Part shown: positions 25,843-35,448 of the stretch, piece by piece
Layout of the letters: every line of letters starts with the position of its first letter
How positions within the stretch are numbered: the first letter of the stretch is position 1
The notes under the pieces: generated by a model
The model's input: only the letters and a program-made list of their open reading frames with translations
Databases searched by the model: none
What the model was told of the DNA's origin: nothing
DNA from: Sulfitobacter brevis
GTDB taxonomy: Bacteria; Pseudomonadota; Alphaproteobacteria; Rhodobacterales; Rhodobacteraceae
DNA length: 54,172 bases
Direction: 5' to 3'
Assembly: GCF_900112755.1 (NCBI RefSeq)
Contig: NZ_FOMW01000018.1
Location: forward strand, 1 to 54,172
Translations under genes and position numbers: made by a program

Positions 25843-26847
25843 TCAGATTGAAAGCCGCGCCGCGTGCGATCCACGCTCGCGGTAGGGCGTTGTGTCATAA
25901 TGGGCGCGGTAACATTTGGAGAAATGCGACGGTGAGGCAAAACCGCAGGCCAGCGCCACGTTGATCACGCTCATATCGGTCTGCATCAACAGGTTACGCG
26001 CTTTTTGTAGCCGCAATTCCATATAATACCGCTTCGGGCTGCGGTTCAAATAGCGCCGGAACAGCCGCTCTAGCTGGCGGGTCGACATGCCGACATCGCG
26101 GGCCAGCACCGAAGGGCTGATCGGCTCTTCGATATGGCTTTCCATCATCTGGATCACTTGGCTAAGCTTGGGGTGGCGCACCCCGATACGGGTGGGTACC
26201 GACAGGCGCTGTGTATCCTGATCGGTGCGGATCGAGGAATAGATTAACTGATCCGCAACCGCATTCGCCATGTCCTCGCCCAGATCATCGGCAATAAGTT
26301 TAAGCATCAAATCAATTGACGAAGTGCCGCCCGCCGTGGTCAGCCGGTTGCCATCCACCACAAAGACCGATTTTGTCAGGTTAACTTCCTGAAATTCCTC
26401 GGCAAAACTGTCCTGATTTTCCCAGTGGATGGTGGCTTTCTTGCCATCCAGCAACCCCGCTTTGGCCAGAGTATAGGCGGCTGTGCACAGCCCCCCGACC
26501 ATCAAACCCTTGCGGGCCTCACGGCGCAGCCAACCGAGCAACTTTTTGGTTGTTGCCGCCTGAACGTCGATCCCGCCGCAAACCACCAGCACATCATCGC
26601 GCAGCAGATCGCCCAGATCACCGTCCATGGCAAAGGCAGCACCTGAGGAGCTGGCAACGGTCGCGCCGCCTTCGCCGACAATCTGCCAGGAATAGGCCTG
26701 ACGCTCGGCCATGCGGTTAGCGATACGCAAACATTCAACGGCCGAGGCAAAGCTCAGCAGCGTGAAATTTTCGAGCAGGACGAAAACGAAACGACGCGGT
26801 TTGTCTGGGTTCTGCGCAATGCGGGTGGCCGGGCGTTGTTCAGACAT
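25843..26847 (-). CDS. GlxA-family AraC-type transcriptional regulator with DJ-1/PfpI-like domain
   Basis: 334 residues. The N-terminal half (about 15-190) is a class I glutamine amidotransferase-like DJ-1/PfpI domain, with FVFVLLENFTLLSFASAVE and GLCTAAYTLAKAGLLDG around the nucleophile-elbow cysteine. The C-terminal part (about 225-325) is a double AraC helix-turn-helix, with ISPSVLARDVGMSTRQLERLFRRYLNRSPKRYYMELRLQKARNLL in outline. This architecture is that of GbdR, CdhR and ArgR regulators of quaternary amine or arginine use, but the target here is not evident. The start overlaps no other gene and precedes the DAHP synthase gene divergently. Confidence 0.87.
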   Translation of the reverse strand: MSEQRPATRIAQNPDKPRRFVFVLLENFTLLSFASAVECLRIANRMAERQAYSWQIVGEGGATVASSSGAAFAMDGDLGDLLRDDVLVVCGGIDVQAATTKKLLGWLRREARKGLMVGGLCTAAYTLAKAGLLDGKKATIHWENQDSFAEEFQEVNLTKSVFVVDGNRLTTAGGTSSIDLMLKLIADDLGEDMANAVADQLIYSSIRTDQDTQRLSVPTRIGVRHPKLSQVIQMMESHIEEPISPSVLARDVGMSTRQLERLFRRYLNRSPKRYYMELRLQKARNLLMQTDMSVINVALACGFASPSHFSKCYRAHYDTTPYRERGSHAARLSI

Positions 26848-27040
26848 CGCGGCAACTTTCTGTTAGAGAATTTCGTGTCAAAAGTGCCTGCGGCGACAAG
26901 ACTTGTCTTAAACCTTGCCCACGGCGGCTCCGCAACGTCAAGGGGGCGAATTTCGGTTCTGGTCACTCTGCCCGTGCTTTTGTATAGCAGGGGTTCACGA
27001 TCGCGCCCCAATTCGGGTGCCGAAGACAGGAGAGATAATC

Positions 27041-28411
27041 ATGACGCAATGGAGCAAATCAAGCTGGCGCAATAAACCGCGTGTGCAGATGCCCGATTAT
27101 CCGGATGCGGCGGCCTTGCAAGAGGTCGAAGCCCAACTGTCACGATATCCACTTTTGGTTTTTGCAGGCGAAGCGCGCCGGTTGAAAAAGCATCTTGGTG
27201 CGGCCAGCCGTGGCGAGGCGTTCTTGCTGCAAGGTGGCGATTGCGCCGAAAGCTTCGAGCAGTTTTCCTCCGACCAGATCCGTGACACCTTTAAAGTGAT
27301 GTTGCAAATGGCAATTGTGCTGACCCACGGTGCCAAAGTGCCGGTGATCAAGCTGGGTCGGATGGCAGGCCAGTTCGCCAAGCCGCGTTCCGCTCCGACT
27401 GAGGTTGTCGACGGGGTCGAATTGCCAAGTTACCGTGGTGACATCGTCAACGAGCTTGCCTTTACCTCGAAGGCCCGTATTCCCGATCCGGCCAAGATGC
27501 TGCGCGCCTATACGCAAGCCGCCGCGACGCTGAACCTGATCCGCGCCTTTTCCACTGGCGGCTATGCCGATGTGCATCAGGTGCACGGCTGGACGTTGGG
27601 CTTTACCGATGGCCAGAACGCCGAGAAGTACCGCGAGATTGCGAACCGGATTTCCGACACGCTGGATTTCATGGCCGCTGCCGGTGTCACTTCCGAAACC
27701 GCACATACGCTGCAATCGGTTGAATTCTACACCAGTCACGAGGCGCTGTTGCTGGAGTATGAAGAGGCGCTGTGCCGTCAGGACAGCACTTCGGGCAAAT
27801 GGCTGGCGGGGTCGGGCCATATGGTCTGGATCGGCGACCGCACGCGGCAACCCGATGGCGCACATGTGGAATTTGCCAAAGGCGTGATGAATCCGATTGG
27901 TCTTAAGTGCGGCCCGACGATGACGACGGATGACCTCAAAAAGCTGATGGCGACCTTGAACCCTGAAAACGAGGCGGGCCGCTTAACCTTGATCGCCCGT
28001 TTTGGTGCGGGGGCGGTGGGGGAACACTTGCCGCGCCTCATTAAGGCCGTCGAAGAACAGGGCGCGAACGTGGTTTGGACCTGTGATGCGATGCACGGCA
28101 ACACGATCAAGTCGTCTACCGGCTATAAAACGCGGCCCTTCGACTCTGTGCTGCGCGAGGTGCGTGAATTCTTTGGTGTCCATGCCGCCGAAGGCACTGT
28201 GCCGGGTGGCGTACACTTCGAAATGACAGGGCAGGATGTGACCGAATGTACCGGTGGCGTGCGCGCGGTCAGCGAAGAGGACCTTTCGGATCGCTATCAC
28301 ACTGCGTGCGATCCGCGCCTAAACGCCAGCCAGTCGCTGGAATTGGCGTTCTTGGTGGCCGAAGAACTGTCTGCACGCCGCAGCGAGAAAGCGGTTCAAG
28401 CGGCAGGCTGA
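27041..28411 (+). CDS. class II 3-deoxy-7-phosphoheptulonate (DAHP) synthase
   Basis: 456 residues, the size of the class II (plant/AroA-II) enzymes. Diagnostic stretches are [14 protein letters not shown] near 65, [14 protein letters not shown] near 105, [16 protein letters not shown] near 260, LKCGPTM near 285, [10 protein letters not shown] near 345 and [18 protein letters not shown] near 380, which together hold the PEP-binding and metal-binding residues. It condenses phosphoenolpyruvate and erythrose 4-phosphate, the first step of the shikimate pathway. The ATG at 27041 has AGGAGA upstream, and longer frames are antisense to the regulator gene. aroQ of the same pathway lies separately at 39198. 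Confidence 0.94.
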   Translation: MTQWSKSSWRNKPRVQMPDYPDAAALQEVEAQLSRYPLLVFAGEARRLKKHLGAASRGEAFLLQGGDCAESFEQFSSDQIRDTFKVMLQMAIVLTHGAKVPVIKLGRMAGQFAKPRSAPTEVVDGVELPSYRGDIVNELAFTSKARIPDPAKMLRAYTQAAATLNLIRAFSTGGYADVHQVHGWTLGFTDGQNAEKYREIANRISDTLDFMAAAGVTSETAHTLQSVEFYTSHEALLLEYEEALCRQDSTSGKWLAGSGHMVWIGDRTRQPDGAHVEFAKGVMNPIGLKCGPTMTTDDLKKLMATLNPENEAGRLTLIARFGAGAVGEHLPRLIKAVEEQGANVVWTCDAMHGNTIKSSTGYKTRPFDSVLREVREFFGVHAAEGTVPGGVHFEMTGQDVTECTGGVRAVSEEDLSDRYHTACDPRLNASQSLELAFLVAEELSARRSEKAVQAAG

Positions 28412-28423
28412 ATGGTTGAATAG

Positions 28424-28453
28424 AACTGTGCGGGGCGGGCGTCCCGCACAGTT
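28424..28453 (+). terminator. hairpin after DAHP synthase gene, probable terminator
   Basis: AACTGTGCGGG and CCCGCACAGTT form a perfect 11-bp stem with an 8-base loop, 12 bases after the stop codon. It lacks a clear U-tract, so termination is less certain. Confidence 0.55.
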
Positions 28454-28542
28454 ACCAAATGCCCTCTGGGGCTGAGTTCGGGAGCGTTCTAGCGGCCTGA
28501 AGTTTTCGCAGCTAGAAATCAGCTGTTTAAATCCTGAACTGC

Positions 28543-29244
28543 TTAATCGTCGGATTTGACCAGACGCAAATAGGGTGAGCGCGATTTGGTCTCTTGCGCA
28601 GCAAAGTCAGCGCGCGGGGCTTCAAACCCTCGCGTCAGAACGGCATGGCTTGGTTCGCGCTGGAGCGCTTCTTTTTCTGGCGCCAGGTTCAGAACTTCGC
28701 GCGGATGCTTGACCGGGGTCAGCTGCATTTTTCGGATGTCGAAGCGGCGTGGCGCAATGCCGATATCGCCCTTGGTGACGAAACACCCCAAAGCCCGGCT
28801 TGCATCGCCAAGATCGCTTAACAGCGGCAGGATCAACATCCGGCCTTCAATCTCGGGCGTGCCGTCGCCGCCTTTCGAGACGAGATCGAGCATCATCGAG
28901 CAGGGGGTCTGGAAAATGTCTTCAAGGGCCTGCGCGACCTGCGTCCGCGCGTCATTTTCAAGAAACGCGGTGACCGACATGCCGCGCACTTCCATGTCCA
29001 AAAGTTCGCTCAGATGGCTGCCCGCGACCCGCAGACGCGCGTGGCCGGGCGCGACTCGCTCAAGGATGAAGGCGTTCGCAAGCGCCTGTTCGATCCCTCG
29101 AGGGTCGATATCTGACCTTTTGGGTAGGAGGCGATCACCGCGCAGCGCTTCCCAATAGGCCTCGACCTGAGCGATCGCGACATAGCCGTTATCTCTCTGT
29201 TTTTGTGCCATTGTCGTCGTACTTTGAACCTTTGTAACCAGCAT
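28543..29244 (-). CDS. PAS_5 domain protein
   Basis: 233 residues. The region at about 20-165 (VEAYWEALRGDRLLPKRSDIDPRGIE, FILERVAPGHARLRVAGSHL, GMSVTAFLENDARTQ) is the PAS_5 family (DUF1488-like naming aside), found almost only in Alphaproteobacteria. The Caulobacter member MopJ affects cell cycle signalling; no such role is shown here. The C-terminal 60 residues are polar and probably disordered, and there is no output domain. The ATG at 29244 has GAGG 8 bases upstream; a second ATG 11 codons later is possible. The neighbours are convergent aroG-type and divergent yicC genes, which give no functional hint. Confidence 0.75.
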   Translation of the reverse strand: MLVTKVQSTTTMAQKQRDNGYVAIAQVEAYWEALRGDRLLPKRSDIDPRGIEQALANAFILERVAPGHARLRVAGSHLSELLDMEVRGMSVTAFLENDARTQVAQALEDIFQTPCSMMLDLVSKGGDGTPEIEGRMLILPLLSDLGDASRALGCFVTKGDIGIAPRRFDIRKMQLTPVKHPREVLNLAPEKEALQREPSHAVLTRGFEAPRADFAAQETKSRSPYLRLVKSDD

Positions 29245-29415
29245 GTTTGAAACCTCTATTACCGGGTTGCGAAGTCTTTCTGACCTGCGCGTCCGAGCAA
29301 TAGCTGCTCCTGTTCACCTGTCAGAGATCTCCGCAGCGCCCTCACGCCACAATCTTTACAATGCAAACATATCTCATTCGTATAGGATTGCCTGAGCTTT
29401 TGATACCTTTGGTTA

Positions 29416-29433
29416 ACCAACACACGTGTTGGT
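29416..29433. promoter_or_regulatory. palindrome in the yicC upstream region, possible operator
   Basis: ACCAACAC-AC-GTGTTGGT is a perfect repeat with 8-base arms, overlapping a GGTTAACC palindrome at 29411-29418. It lies 83 bases before yicC and 170 bases before the divergent PAS_5 gene. Confidence 0.4.
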
Positions 29434-29515
29434 AGAGGTGCTATAGGCCGAGGGCTTGCCCCCCTGACCGGATTTGCCATAGTGCAGGGCAACAGCGGTT
29501 CCTAGAGGCAGTGCC

Positions 29516-30406
29516 ATGATCAAATCGATGACCGGATTTTCCTCTGCCAGCGGTGCCGCGGCGCCCTTTAACTGGAGCTGGGAAATCCGCAGCGTTAATG
29601 GCAAGGGACTGGACCTACGCTTGCGGGTGCCCGACTGGATCGAGGGCTTGGAGGCCGCGTTACGCAAAAAGCTTTCGGCGGTGGCGGTTCGGGGCAATGT
29701 CACCTGCAATCTGCGACTGACCCGCGAGGAAGGCGGCGCCGCGCTGGAGGTGAATACCCGCCAGTTGGAAGTTGTTTTGGCTGCGTTGCACCAGATCGAA
29801 GAACGCGCGATGGAGGCGGGGATATCGCTCGCCCCGTCCAAGGCCACCGATATCGTGACCATGCGCGGCGTATTGGAACAGGTGCAGGTAACCGACGACA
29901 CGGCAGATTTGCTCGCCAACCTTCTGGCCGATGTAGAGCCCGTGGTCGTGGCATTCGACCAGATGCGTGCTCAGGAAGGCGCGGCATTGGCAGAGGTTCT
30001 GGCCGCGCAAATTAACGAAGTCGAGCGCCTGACTGCCGAAGCCGCAGGCAGCCTCGAGAACCGCAAGGACGACATGGCAGCAGCCCTGCGCCGCAACCTC
30101 GCCAAAGTCATGGACAGCGCCAGCGGTGTCGAACCTGACCGCGTCGTACAGGAACTGGCGATGATCGCGGTGAAATCAGACATCACCGAGGAGTTGGACC
30201 GGCTGACCGCCCATATCGCTGCTGCGCGTTCCTTGCTGGACGCAGGCGGGGCCGTGGGCCGCAAGCTCGATTTTCTGATGCAGGAGTTCAATCGTGAGGC
30301 TAATACCATGTGTTCAAAAGCCCAAAACACCGACCTGACAAACATCGGACTAGCGCTGAAGGCAGTAATCGACCAAATGCGCGAACAGGTGCAGAATGTG
30401 GAGTAA
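29516..30406 (+). CDS. yicC: YicC-family endoribonuclease
   Basis: 296 residues. The N-terminal YicC_N domain starts MIKSMTGFSSASG, and the C-terminal DUF1718 part ends KLDFLMQEFNREANTMCSKAQNTDLTNIGLALKAVIDQMREQVQNVE in outline, both characteristic. E. coli YicC is an endoribonuclease that affects small RNA stability. AGAGG lies 7 bases before the ATG. The gene starts a plus-strand run and is 3 bases from gmk, a conserved pairing in many bacteria, so the two are co-transcribed. Confidence 0.92.
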   Translation: MIKSMTGFSSASGAAAPFNWSWEIRSVNGKGLDLRLRVPDWIEGLEAALRKKLSAVAVRGNVTCNLRLTREEGGAALEVNTRQLEVVLAALHQIEERAMEAGISLAPSKATDIVTMRGVLEQVQVTDDTADLLANLLADVEPVVVAFDQMRAQEGAALAEVLAAQINEVERLTAEAAGSLENRKDDMAAALRRNLAKVMDSASGVEPDRVVQELAMIAVKSDITEELDRLTAHIAAARSLLDAGGAVGRKLDFLMQEFNREANTMCSKAQNTDLTNIGLALKAVIDQMREQVQNVE

Positions 30407-30409
30407 CTT

Positions 30410-31051
30410 ATGAGCGACCGTCGCGGTCTTTTGATCATCCTCAGCTCGCCCTCGGGTGCGGGTAAATCAACTTTGGCCAAGCGGCTGCGCGACTGGGACC
30501 CGTCGTTGCAGTTTTCGGTCTCGTCCACGACGCGCAAGCCCCGCGCCGGCGAGGTTGACGCGCAGGATTATTACTTTGTCAGCGAAGACCGCTTCCGCAC
30601 CATGGTGAACGAGGGCGGTATGTTAGAGCATGCTCGGGTTTTCGGCAATTACTATGGCTCGCCCCGCGCACCTGTGCAGGCAGCCATCGATGCAGGCCGC
30701 GACGTATTGTTCGATGTAGATTGGCAAGGTGCGCAGCAAATCAGCAACTCGGCCCTCAAACAGTATGTCCTGTCGATCTTTATCCTGCCACCTTCGATCA
30801 ATGAATTGCGCCGCAGGTTGATATCGCGCGATCAGGATGATGCCGCGACCATCGCCAGCCGGATGGAAGCAAGCTGGGACGAGATCAGCCATTGGGACGG
30901 TTATGATTACGTGCTGGTGAACGACGACCTTGACCAGACAGAGGCGCGGCTCAAGGCGATCATCACCGCCGAGCGTTTGCGCCTGTCGCAGCAACCTAAA
31001 CTTGTGGACCACGTCCGCGCCCTGCAAAGTGAATTCGAGGATGAGACATGA
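30410..31051 (+). CDS. gmk: guanylate kinase
   Basis: 213 residues. The P-loop [15 protein letters not shown] is near residue 10, and [23 protein letters not shown] carries the GMP-binding arginines and tyrosine. [13 protein letters not shown] is the next signature. It phosphorylates GMP to GDP with ATP in the cytoplasm. It follows yicC by 3 bases, and its stop overlaps the carbonic anhydrase start by 4 bases. Confidence 0.96.
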   Translation: MSDRRGLLIILSSPSGAGKSTLAKRLRDWDPSLQFSVSSTTRKPRAGEVDAQDYYFVSEDRFRTMVNEGGMLEHARVFGNYYGSPRAPVQAAIDAGRDVLFDVDWQGAQQISNSALKQYVLSIFILPPSINELRRRLISRDQDDAATIASRMEASWDEISHWDGYDYVLVNDDLDQTEARLKAIITAERLRLSQQPKLVDHVRALQSEFEDET

Positions 31052-31569
31052 CCCTTTATGCCCTTGGTAACGACCGCCCCGACGTAGATGCTGATGCCTG
31101 GGTGGCACCGGATGCGAATGTGATCGGCAACGTGGTGCTGGCGGCAGCATCCTCGGTCTGGTTTGGCGCCACGCTGCGCGGCGATAACGAGCGGATCACC
31201 GTGGGGCGCGGCAGCAACGTGCAGGAAAACTGTGTTTTCCATACCGATATGGGCTTTCCTCTGACCATCGGCGCGGGCTGCACCATCGGCCACAAGGTCA
31301 TGCTGCACGGCTGCACCATTGGCGATAACAGCCTGATCGGCATGGGGGCGACCATTTTGAATGGTGCCAAGATTGGCAAGAATTGTTTGATCGGGGCAGG
31401 GGCGTTGATTACCGAAAACAAGGTAATCCCTGATGGATCGCTGGTCATGGGCGCACCGGGCAAGGTGGTGCGAGAGCTCGATGCGGATGCGATCCAGAAG
31501 CTGGCAGCAAGCGCAGAGCATTACAGTGAAAACGCCGCCCGTTTCCGCCGCGACCTGACGCCGCTTTAG
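31048..31569 (+). CDS. gamma-class carbonic anhydrase family protein
   Basis: 173 residues of left-handed beta-helix hexapeptide repeats. The three zinc-ligand histidines are at H65 (CVFHTD), H82 and H87 (GHKVMLHG), the spacing of Cam/YrdA-type gamma carbonic anhydrases. Activity as CO2 hydratase is plausible but many homologues are inactive. It overlaps gmk by 4 bases and is 4 bases from phoR, so it sits in the middle of a run of tightly spaced genes. Confidence 0.88.
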   Translation: MTLYALGNDRPDVDADAWVAPDANVIGNVVLAAASSVWFGATLRGDNERITVGRGSNVQENCVFHTDMGFPLTIGAGCTIGHKVMLHGCTIGDNSLIGMGATILNGAKIGKNCLIGAGALITENKVIPDGSLVMGAPGKVVRELDADAIQKLAASAEHYSENAARFRRDLTPL

Positions 31570-31573
31570 CTCC

Positions 31574-32626
31574 ATGCCCGATATGCCGCCGCTATTGGCC
31601 GAACTGGTCGCGACATTGCCGCTGCCGACGCTGGCGATTGACCATAGTGAACGGATCGTAGCGCTGAACCCGCTGGCCCAGGACCTGTTGGGTAAGGGCG
31701 TTGTCGGGCAGCATTTCATTACCGTGTTGCGCCAACCCACTTTGGTGGATGCGGTAGAGCAATGTTTGGCCGACCGGATGCCGCGTAAGGCGCCGTTTCT
31801 TTCCAGCACAGGCAGCGGCGACATTACCTATGAAGTGGCGCTGCAAAAGATTGCGGGCACGGGCACAGTCATCCTGAGCTTTCAGGATGTGACCCATCTG
31901 GCGCAGGCGGGTCAGATGCGGCGCGATTTCGTCGCCAACGTCAGCCATGAGTTACGCACGCCACTGACCTCTCTGATGGGATTTATTGAAACCCTGCGGG
32001 GCCCTGCGCGCGATGACGCCGCCGCGCGGGAAAGGTTCCTCGGGATCATGACCGGAGAGGCGGAGCGGATGAACCGTTTGGTCGGCGATCTGTTGTCTCT
32101 GAGCCGTGTGGAAGCACAAGAACGGGTACGCCCGACAGCGAAAGTGGACCTGCGCAACGTTTTGCATACCACGCTGCGCAATTTGACCCCATTGGCCGAC
32201 GATAATGGCGTGGTACTGCATCATGACCGCGGCGACCTGCCCTTGATGATCCGTGGCGATAGCGACCAGTTGCTGCAAGTTTTCACTAACCTCATTGAAA
32301 ACGCGATCAAATATGGCGGCAGCGGCCAAAGCGTTGAGGTCACCGCCACCACCAGCGACCGCGATCCAGCACTGCGGGCGCCAGCGGTGCGTATCGTGGT
32401 GCGTGATAATGGCGCGGGTATTGATCCGCTGCATCTGCCGCGCCTGACCGAGCGATTCTACCGTGCCGACAGCCACCGCAGCAGGGCTTTGGGTGGCACG
32501 GGGCTTGGGCTGGCGATCGTGAAGCACATCCTGAACCGCCATCGCGGCCGGATGAAAATTACCTCCGAACTGGGGAAAGGGGCGGAGTTTTGCGTGATTC
32601 TGCCACTGGATACGGACACAGCGTAA
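31574..32626 (+). CDS. phoR: phosphate regulon sensor histidine kinase PhoR, without membrane segments
   Basis: 350 residues. A PAS domain at about 10-110 is followed by HisKA with H125 in FVANVSHELRTPLTSL and HATPase_c with NLIENAIKYGGSG, DNGAGIDPLHLPRLTERFYR and GGTGLGLAIVKHILNRH. The VSHELRTPLTSLMGFIETL segment is very PhoR-like, and the pst-phoU-phoB genes follow. E. coli PhoR has an N-terminal membrane anchor; none is seen here, and the gene starts directly at the PAS domain 4 bases after the carbonic anhydrase stop. It phosphorylates PhoB under phosphate limitation and is normally inhibited through PhoU and PstSCAB. Confidence 0.9.
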   Translation: MPDMPPLLAELVATLPLPTLAIDHSERIVALNPLAQDLLGKGVVGQHFITVLRQPTLVDAVEQCLADRMPRKAPFLSSTGSGDITYEVALQKIAGTGTVILSFQDVTHLAQAGQMRRDFVANVSHELRTPLTSLMGFIETLRGPARDDAAARERFLGIMTGEAERMNRLVGDLLSLSRVEAQERVRPTAKVDLRNVLHTTLRNLTPLADDNGVVLHHDRGDLPLMIRGDSDQLLQVFTNLIENAIKYGGSGQSVEVTATTSDRDPALRAPAVRIVVRDNGAGIDPLHLPRLTERFYRADSHRSRALGGTGLGLAIVKHILNRHRGRMKITSELGKGAEFCVILPLDTDTA

Positions 32627-32690
32627 GATAGCGCAGGGGTCGGACCCCAGAAAACTGGAAAAATCGCGAAATTCTGCCAAACTCTGACTG

Positions 32691-32723
32691 CTGTCATGAA
32701 ACTGTAACGTGTCTGTCACAAAA
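32691..32723 (+). promoter_or_regulatory. Pho box (three 11-base repeats)
   Basis: CTGTCATGAAA, CTGTAACGTGT and CTGTCACAAAA follow each other directly, matching the PhoB half-site CTGTCA/CTGTAA with 11-base periodicity. It lies 74 bases before the pstS start, so pstSCAB-phoUB should be induced by PhoB when phosphate is scarce. Confidence 0.93.
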
Positions 32724-32797
32724 CACCAACGTGGCCCCAGTAAACGGGCAGCAAGATCACCATGGGGGTGATTGTTAAGAAGCTGACAGGAGACACC

Positions 32798-33838
32798 ATG
32801 TCTTTCACAAAACTCGCAACCTCCGCGCTGGCCATTGCCGCCGTATCCGCGACTGCCGCTGCCGCCCGTGACCAAGTGCAGGTTGCCGGATCTTCGACCG
32901 TGCTGCCCTATGCCTCCATCGTTGCCGAAGCCTTTGGCGAAAATTTCGATTTTCCAACACCGGTTGTTGAATCCGGTGGCTCATCGGCGGGGCTCAAGCG
33001 GTTCTGCGAAGGCGTGGGCGAAAACACCATCGACGTGGCCAACGCCAGCCGCAAAATCAAAGAGAAAGAGCTTGCCGCCTGCGCTGAAAATGGCGTGACG
33101 GACATCATCGAAGTGCAAATCGGCTATGACGGGATCGTCTTTGCCTCCGACATCAACGGCAATACATTCGAGTTCACCCCCGAAGACTGGTTCACCGCAC
33201 TCAGCGATATGGTCGTTGTTGACGGCGAGTTGGTGAAGAACCCTTATACCGCGTGGAACGAGGTTAACGCCGACTTCCCCGCACAAGATATTCAGGCCTT
33301 CATTCCCGGCACCAAGCACGGCACCCGTGAAGTCTTTGAAGAAAAGGTGATTTTGGCCGGATGTGAAGCGACCGGTGCGATGGAAAAGCTGAAGGAAGCC
33401 AATGGCGGCGACGAGAAAGCCGCTGAAAAGGCCTGCATCACGCTGCGCGCAGATGGCAAATCCGTCGACATTGACGGCGACTATACCGAAACGCTGGCCC
33501 GTATCGAAAGCAACAAAGACGGCATCGGCGTCTTCGGCCTCGCGTTTTATGAAAACAACACCGACAAGCTGCAGGTTGCCACGATGAGCGGCGTCGTCCC
33601 CTCGACCGAGACGATCTCCAGCGGGGATTATCCTGTCTCACGTCCGCTGTTCTTTTACGTCAAGAAAGCCCACATCGGCGTAATCCCCGGCCTGAAAGAA
33701 TATGCCGAGTTCTTTGTCGCGGACGAGATCGCAGGCCCCGATGGCCCGCTTGCCGAATACGGTCTGGTGTCTGATCCCGAACTGGCGGCAACGCAGGCGA
33801 TTGTGGCCGACGAAAACGCCATGGGCGGCGGGTCCTGA
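32798..33838 (+). CDS. pstS: phosphate ABC transporter substrate-binding protein PstS
   Basis: 346 residues. A signal peptide at about 1-23 ends AAA-RDQ. The phosphate-binding segments VAGSSTVLPYA near 28 and VESGGSSAGLKRFCEG near 60 are present, as is IPGTKHGTREVFEEKVI near 170, typical of the PstS-like branch found in marine Alphaproteobacteria rather than E. coli PstS. It binds phosphate in the periplasm and feeds PstCA. The ATG at 32798 has CAGGAGA upstream. It is the first gene after the Pho box, and a strong hairpin follows it. Confidence 0.93.
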   Translation: MSFTKLATSALAIAAVSATAAAARDQVQVAGSSTVLPYASIVAEAFGENFDFPTPVVESGGSSAGLKRFCEGVGENTIDVANASRKIKEKELAACAENGVTDIIEVQIGYDGIVFASDINGNTFEFTPEDWFTALSDMVVVDGELVKNPYTAWNEVNADFPAQDIQAFIPGTKHGTREVFEEKVILAGCEATGAMEKLKEANGGDEKAAEKACITLRADGKSVDIDGDYTETLARIESNKDGIGVFGLAFYENNTDKLQVATMSGVVPSTETISSGDYPVSRPLFFYVKKAHIGVIPGLKEYAEFFVADEIAGPDGPLAEYGLVSDPELAATQAIVADENAMGGGS

Positions 33839-33859
33839 ACCGCGCCTGATACCTAAGAC

Positions 33860-33889
33860 AGCGCGGGGGCACTCAACTGCCTCCGCGCT
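33860..33889 (+). other. intercistronic hairpin after pstS
   Basis: AGCGCGGGGGCA and TGCCTCCGCGCT form a 12-bp stem (one G-U) with a 6-base loop. No U-tract follows. It lies between pstS and pstC and probably protects or partly terminates the pstS message, as expected when the binding protein is needed in excess. Confidence 0.7.
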
Positions 33890-33948
33890 TATGCCTTTGA
33901 GGCACCACGACCAGCCGCGCCAAAAGCGGATAGATTTTCGGGGGATAT

Positions 33949-35448
33949 GTGGGCGATCTTCTCAACAGCGGCTCAGCGACGGTGCTGGCCCTTATCATTT
34001 TAGGTCTCGCGGCGCTGGGGTTTGCCCTGACCCGCCGACGGACCGTGGTGTCGGTGCAGGGCGATACCCGCCGTTTGCACTCTCTGCCAGCCTATTACGG
34101 TTATAACGCAGCGATGCTGATCGCGGTGCCCTCCCTGATGGTCATCGCAGTGTGGTTGCTGGTGCAGCCGGTACTAGTGCAAAACGCGGTAATCGAATTA
34201 ATCCCGGAAGAGGTTGTGGCCGAAGGCTCCTCCGTAGGGCTGGTGATGAGCGATGTGCGCCGTGTGGCCGAAGGGTTGGACAGCGCGGTGGCCCAAGGTG
34301 CGATGACCGTGCAGGAGGCCGCGTCGCTTGATGCTGGCGCGACCGATGTGCGCGCACAACTGGCCGAGATCGGCGTGGCGCTTGGCGCAGACGTACAGGG
34401 GCCGGTGCTGGCCGCTGCGCAACGCTACCGCACTATGACCGCGACCGGACGGCTGGCGATGATGGTGACGGCGCTGGCGCTGGCGCTCGCCGGATTTGCC
34501 TATGCCTTTAGCCGCACCAACGCCGATTTTCGCGCCCGCAACACTGTCGAAGCAGGCATCAAGGCGCTGCTGATCCTCGCAGCTTCGCTCGCGGTCCTCA
34601 CGACCGTGGGGATTGTGCTGTCGATGCTGTTTGAATCGATCAACTTTTTTCGCCTGCACGATTGGAAAGATTTCTTTCTCGGCCGCAGTTGGGCCCCAAA
34701 TTTCCGTGGCGATAGCGATCTGTCGATCCTGCCACTGCTCTGGGGCACGCTCTATATTTCGATCATCGCGCTGGCGGTGGCCGTGCCGATTGGTCTGTTC
34801 GCAGCGATCTACCTGAGTGAATATGCCAGCAGCACGGTGCGCAGCTTTGCCAAACCGCTGCTGGAAATCCTAGCAGGCATCCCGACCATTGTTTACGGTC
34901 TGTTTGCCTTGCTGACAGTGGGGCCGTTCCTCGTGAAGATTTTTGGTCGCGGCGAAGATGGCCTGCTCGGCGTTGACTGGATGAGCGGTGCGACCTCCGT
35001 GCTGACGGCGGGGCTGGTGATGGGAATTATGTTAATCCCGTTTGTGTCGTCGCTGTCAGATGACATCATCAACGCTGTGCCGCAATCGCTGCGTGACGGG
35101 TCATTCGGCTTGGGCGCGACCCATTCCGAGACGATCCGCCAAGTGGTGTTGCCAGCGGCCCTTCCAGGCATCGTCGGGGCGGTCTTGCTTGCGGCCTCGC
35201 GTGCCATTGGTGAGACAATGATCGTCGTGCTGGGGGCAGGGGCCATCGCCCGCATTTCGGGCAACCCGTTGGAGGCGATGACCACCATCACCACCCGCAT
35301 CGTCAGCCAGCTGACCGGCGATACCGACTTTGCTTCGCCCGAAACGCTTGTGGCTTTTGCTCTGGGGCTGACGCTCTTTGTACTCACGCTGGGACTGAAC
35401 GTGCTGGCGCTTTATATCGTGCGTAAATACCGGGAGCAGTACGAATGA
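33949..35448 (+). CDS. pstC: phosphate ABC transporter permease PstC
   Basis: 499 residues from a GTG with GGGGGA upstream; the nearby ATG at 33947 is out of frame. It is about 180 residues longer than E. coli PstC. The N-terminal part (about 1-190) has extra membrane segments and a periplasmic loop (the PstC_N type). The permease domain begins near 245 with LLWGTLYISIIALAVAVPIGLFAAIYLSEYAS and has the EAA loop RDGSFGLGATHSETIRQVVLPAALPGIVGA. It forms the phosphate channel with PstA. Its last 4 bases overlap the pstA start. Confidence 0.92.
   Translation: MGDLLNSGSATVLALIILGLAALGFALTRRRTVVSVQGDTRRLHSLPAYYGYNAAMLIAVPSLMVIAVWLLVQPVLVQNAVIELIPEEVVAEGSSVGLVMSDVRRVAEGLDSAVAQGAMTVQEAASLDAGATDVRAQLAEIGVALGADVQGPVLAAAQRYRTMTATGRLAMMVTALALALAGFAYAFSRTNADFRARNTVEAGIKALLILAASLAVLTTVGIVLSMLFESINFFRLHDWKDFFLGRSWAPNFRGDSDLSILPLLWGTLYISIIALAVAVPIGLFAAIYLSEYASSTVRSFAKPLLEILAGIPTIVYGLFALLTVGPFLVKIFGRGEDGLLGVDWMSGATSVLTAGLVMGIMLIPFVSSLSDDIINAVPQSLRDGSFGLGATHSETIRQVVLPAALPGIVGAVLLAASRAIGETMIVVLGAGAIARISGNPLEAMTTITTRIVSQLTGDTDFASPETLVAFALGLTLFVLTLGLNVLALYIVRKYREQYE

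Noticed and set aside
29259..29492. 77-codon minus-strand frame with a CxxCxxC-like stretch
   Set aside because: It spans the palindromic region and the probable promoters of two divergent genes, and has no ribosome binding site.
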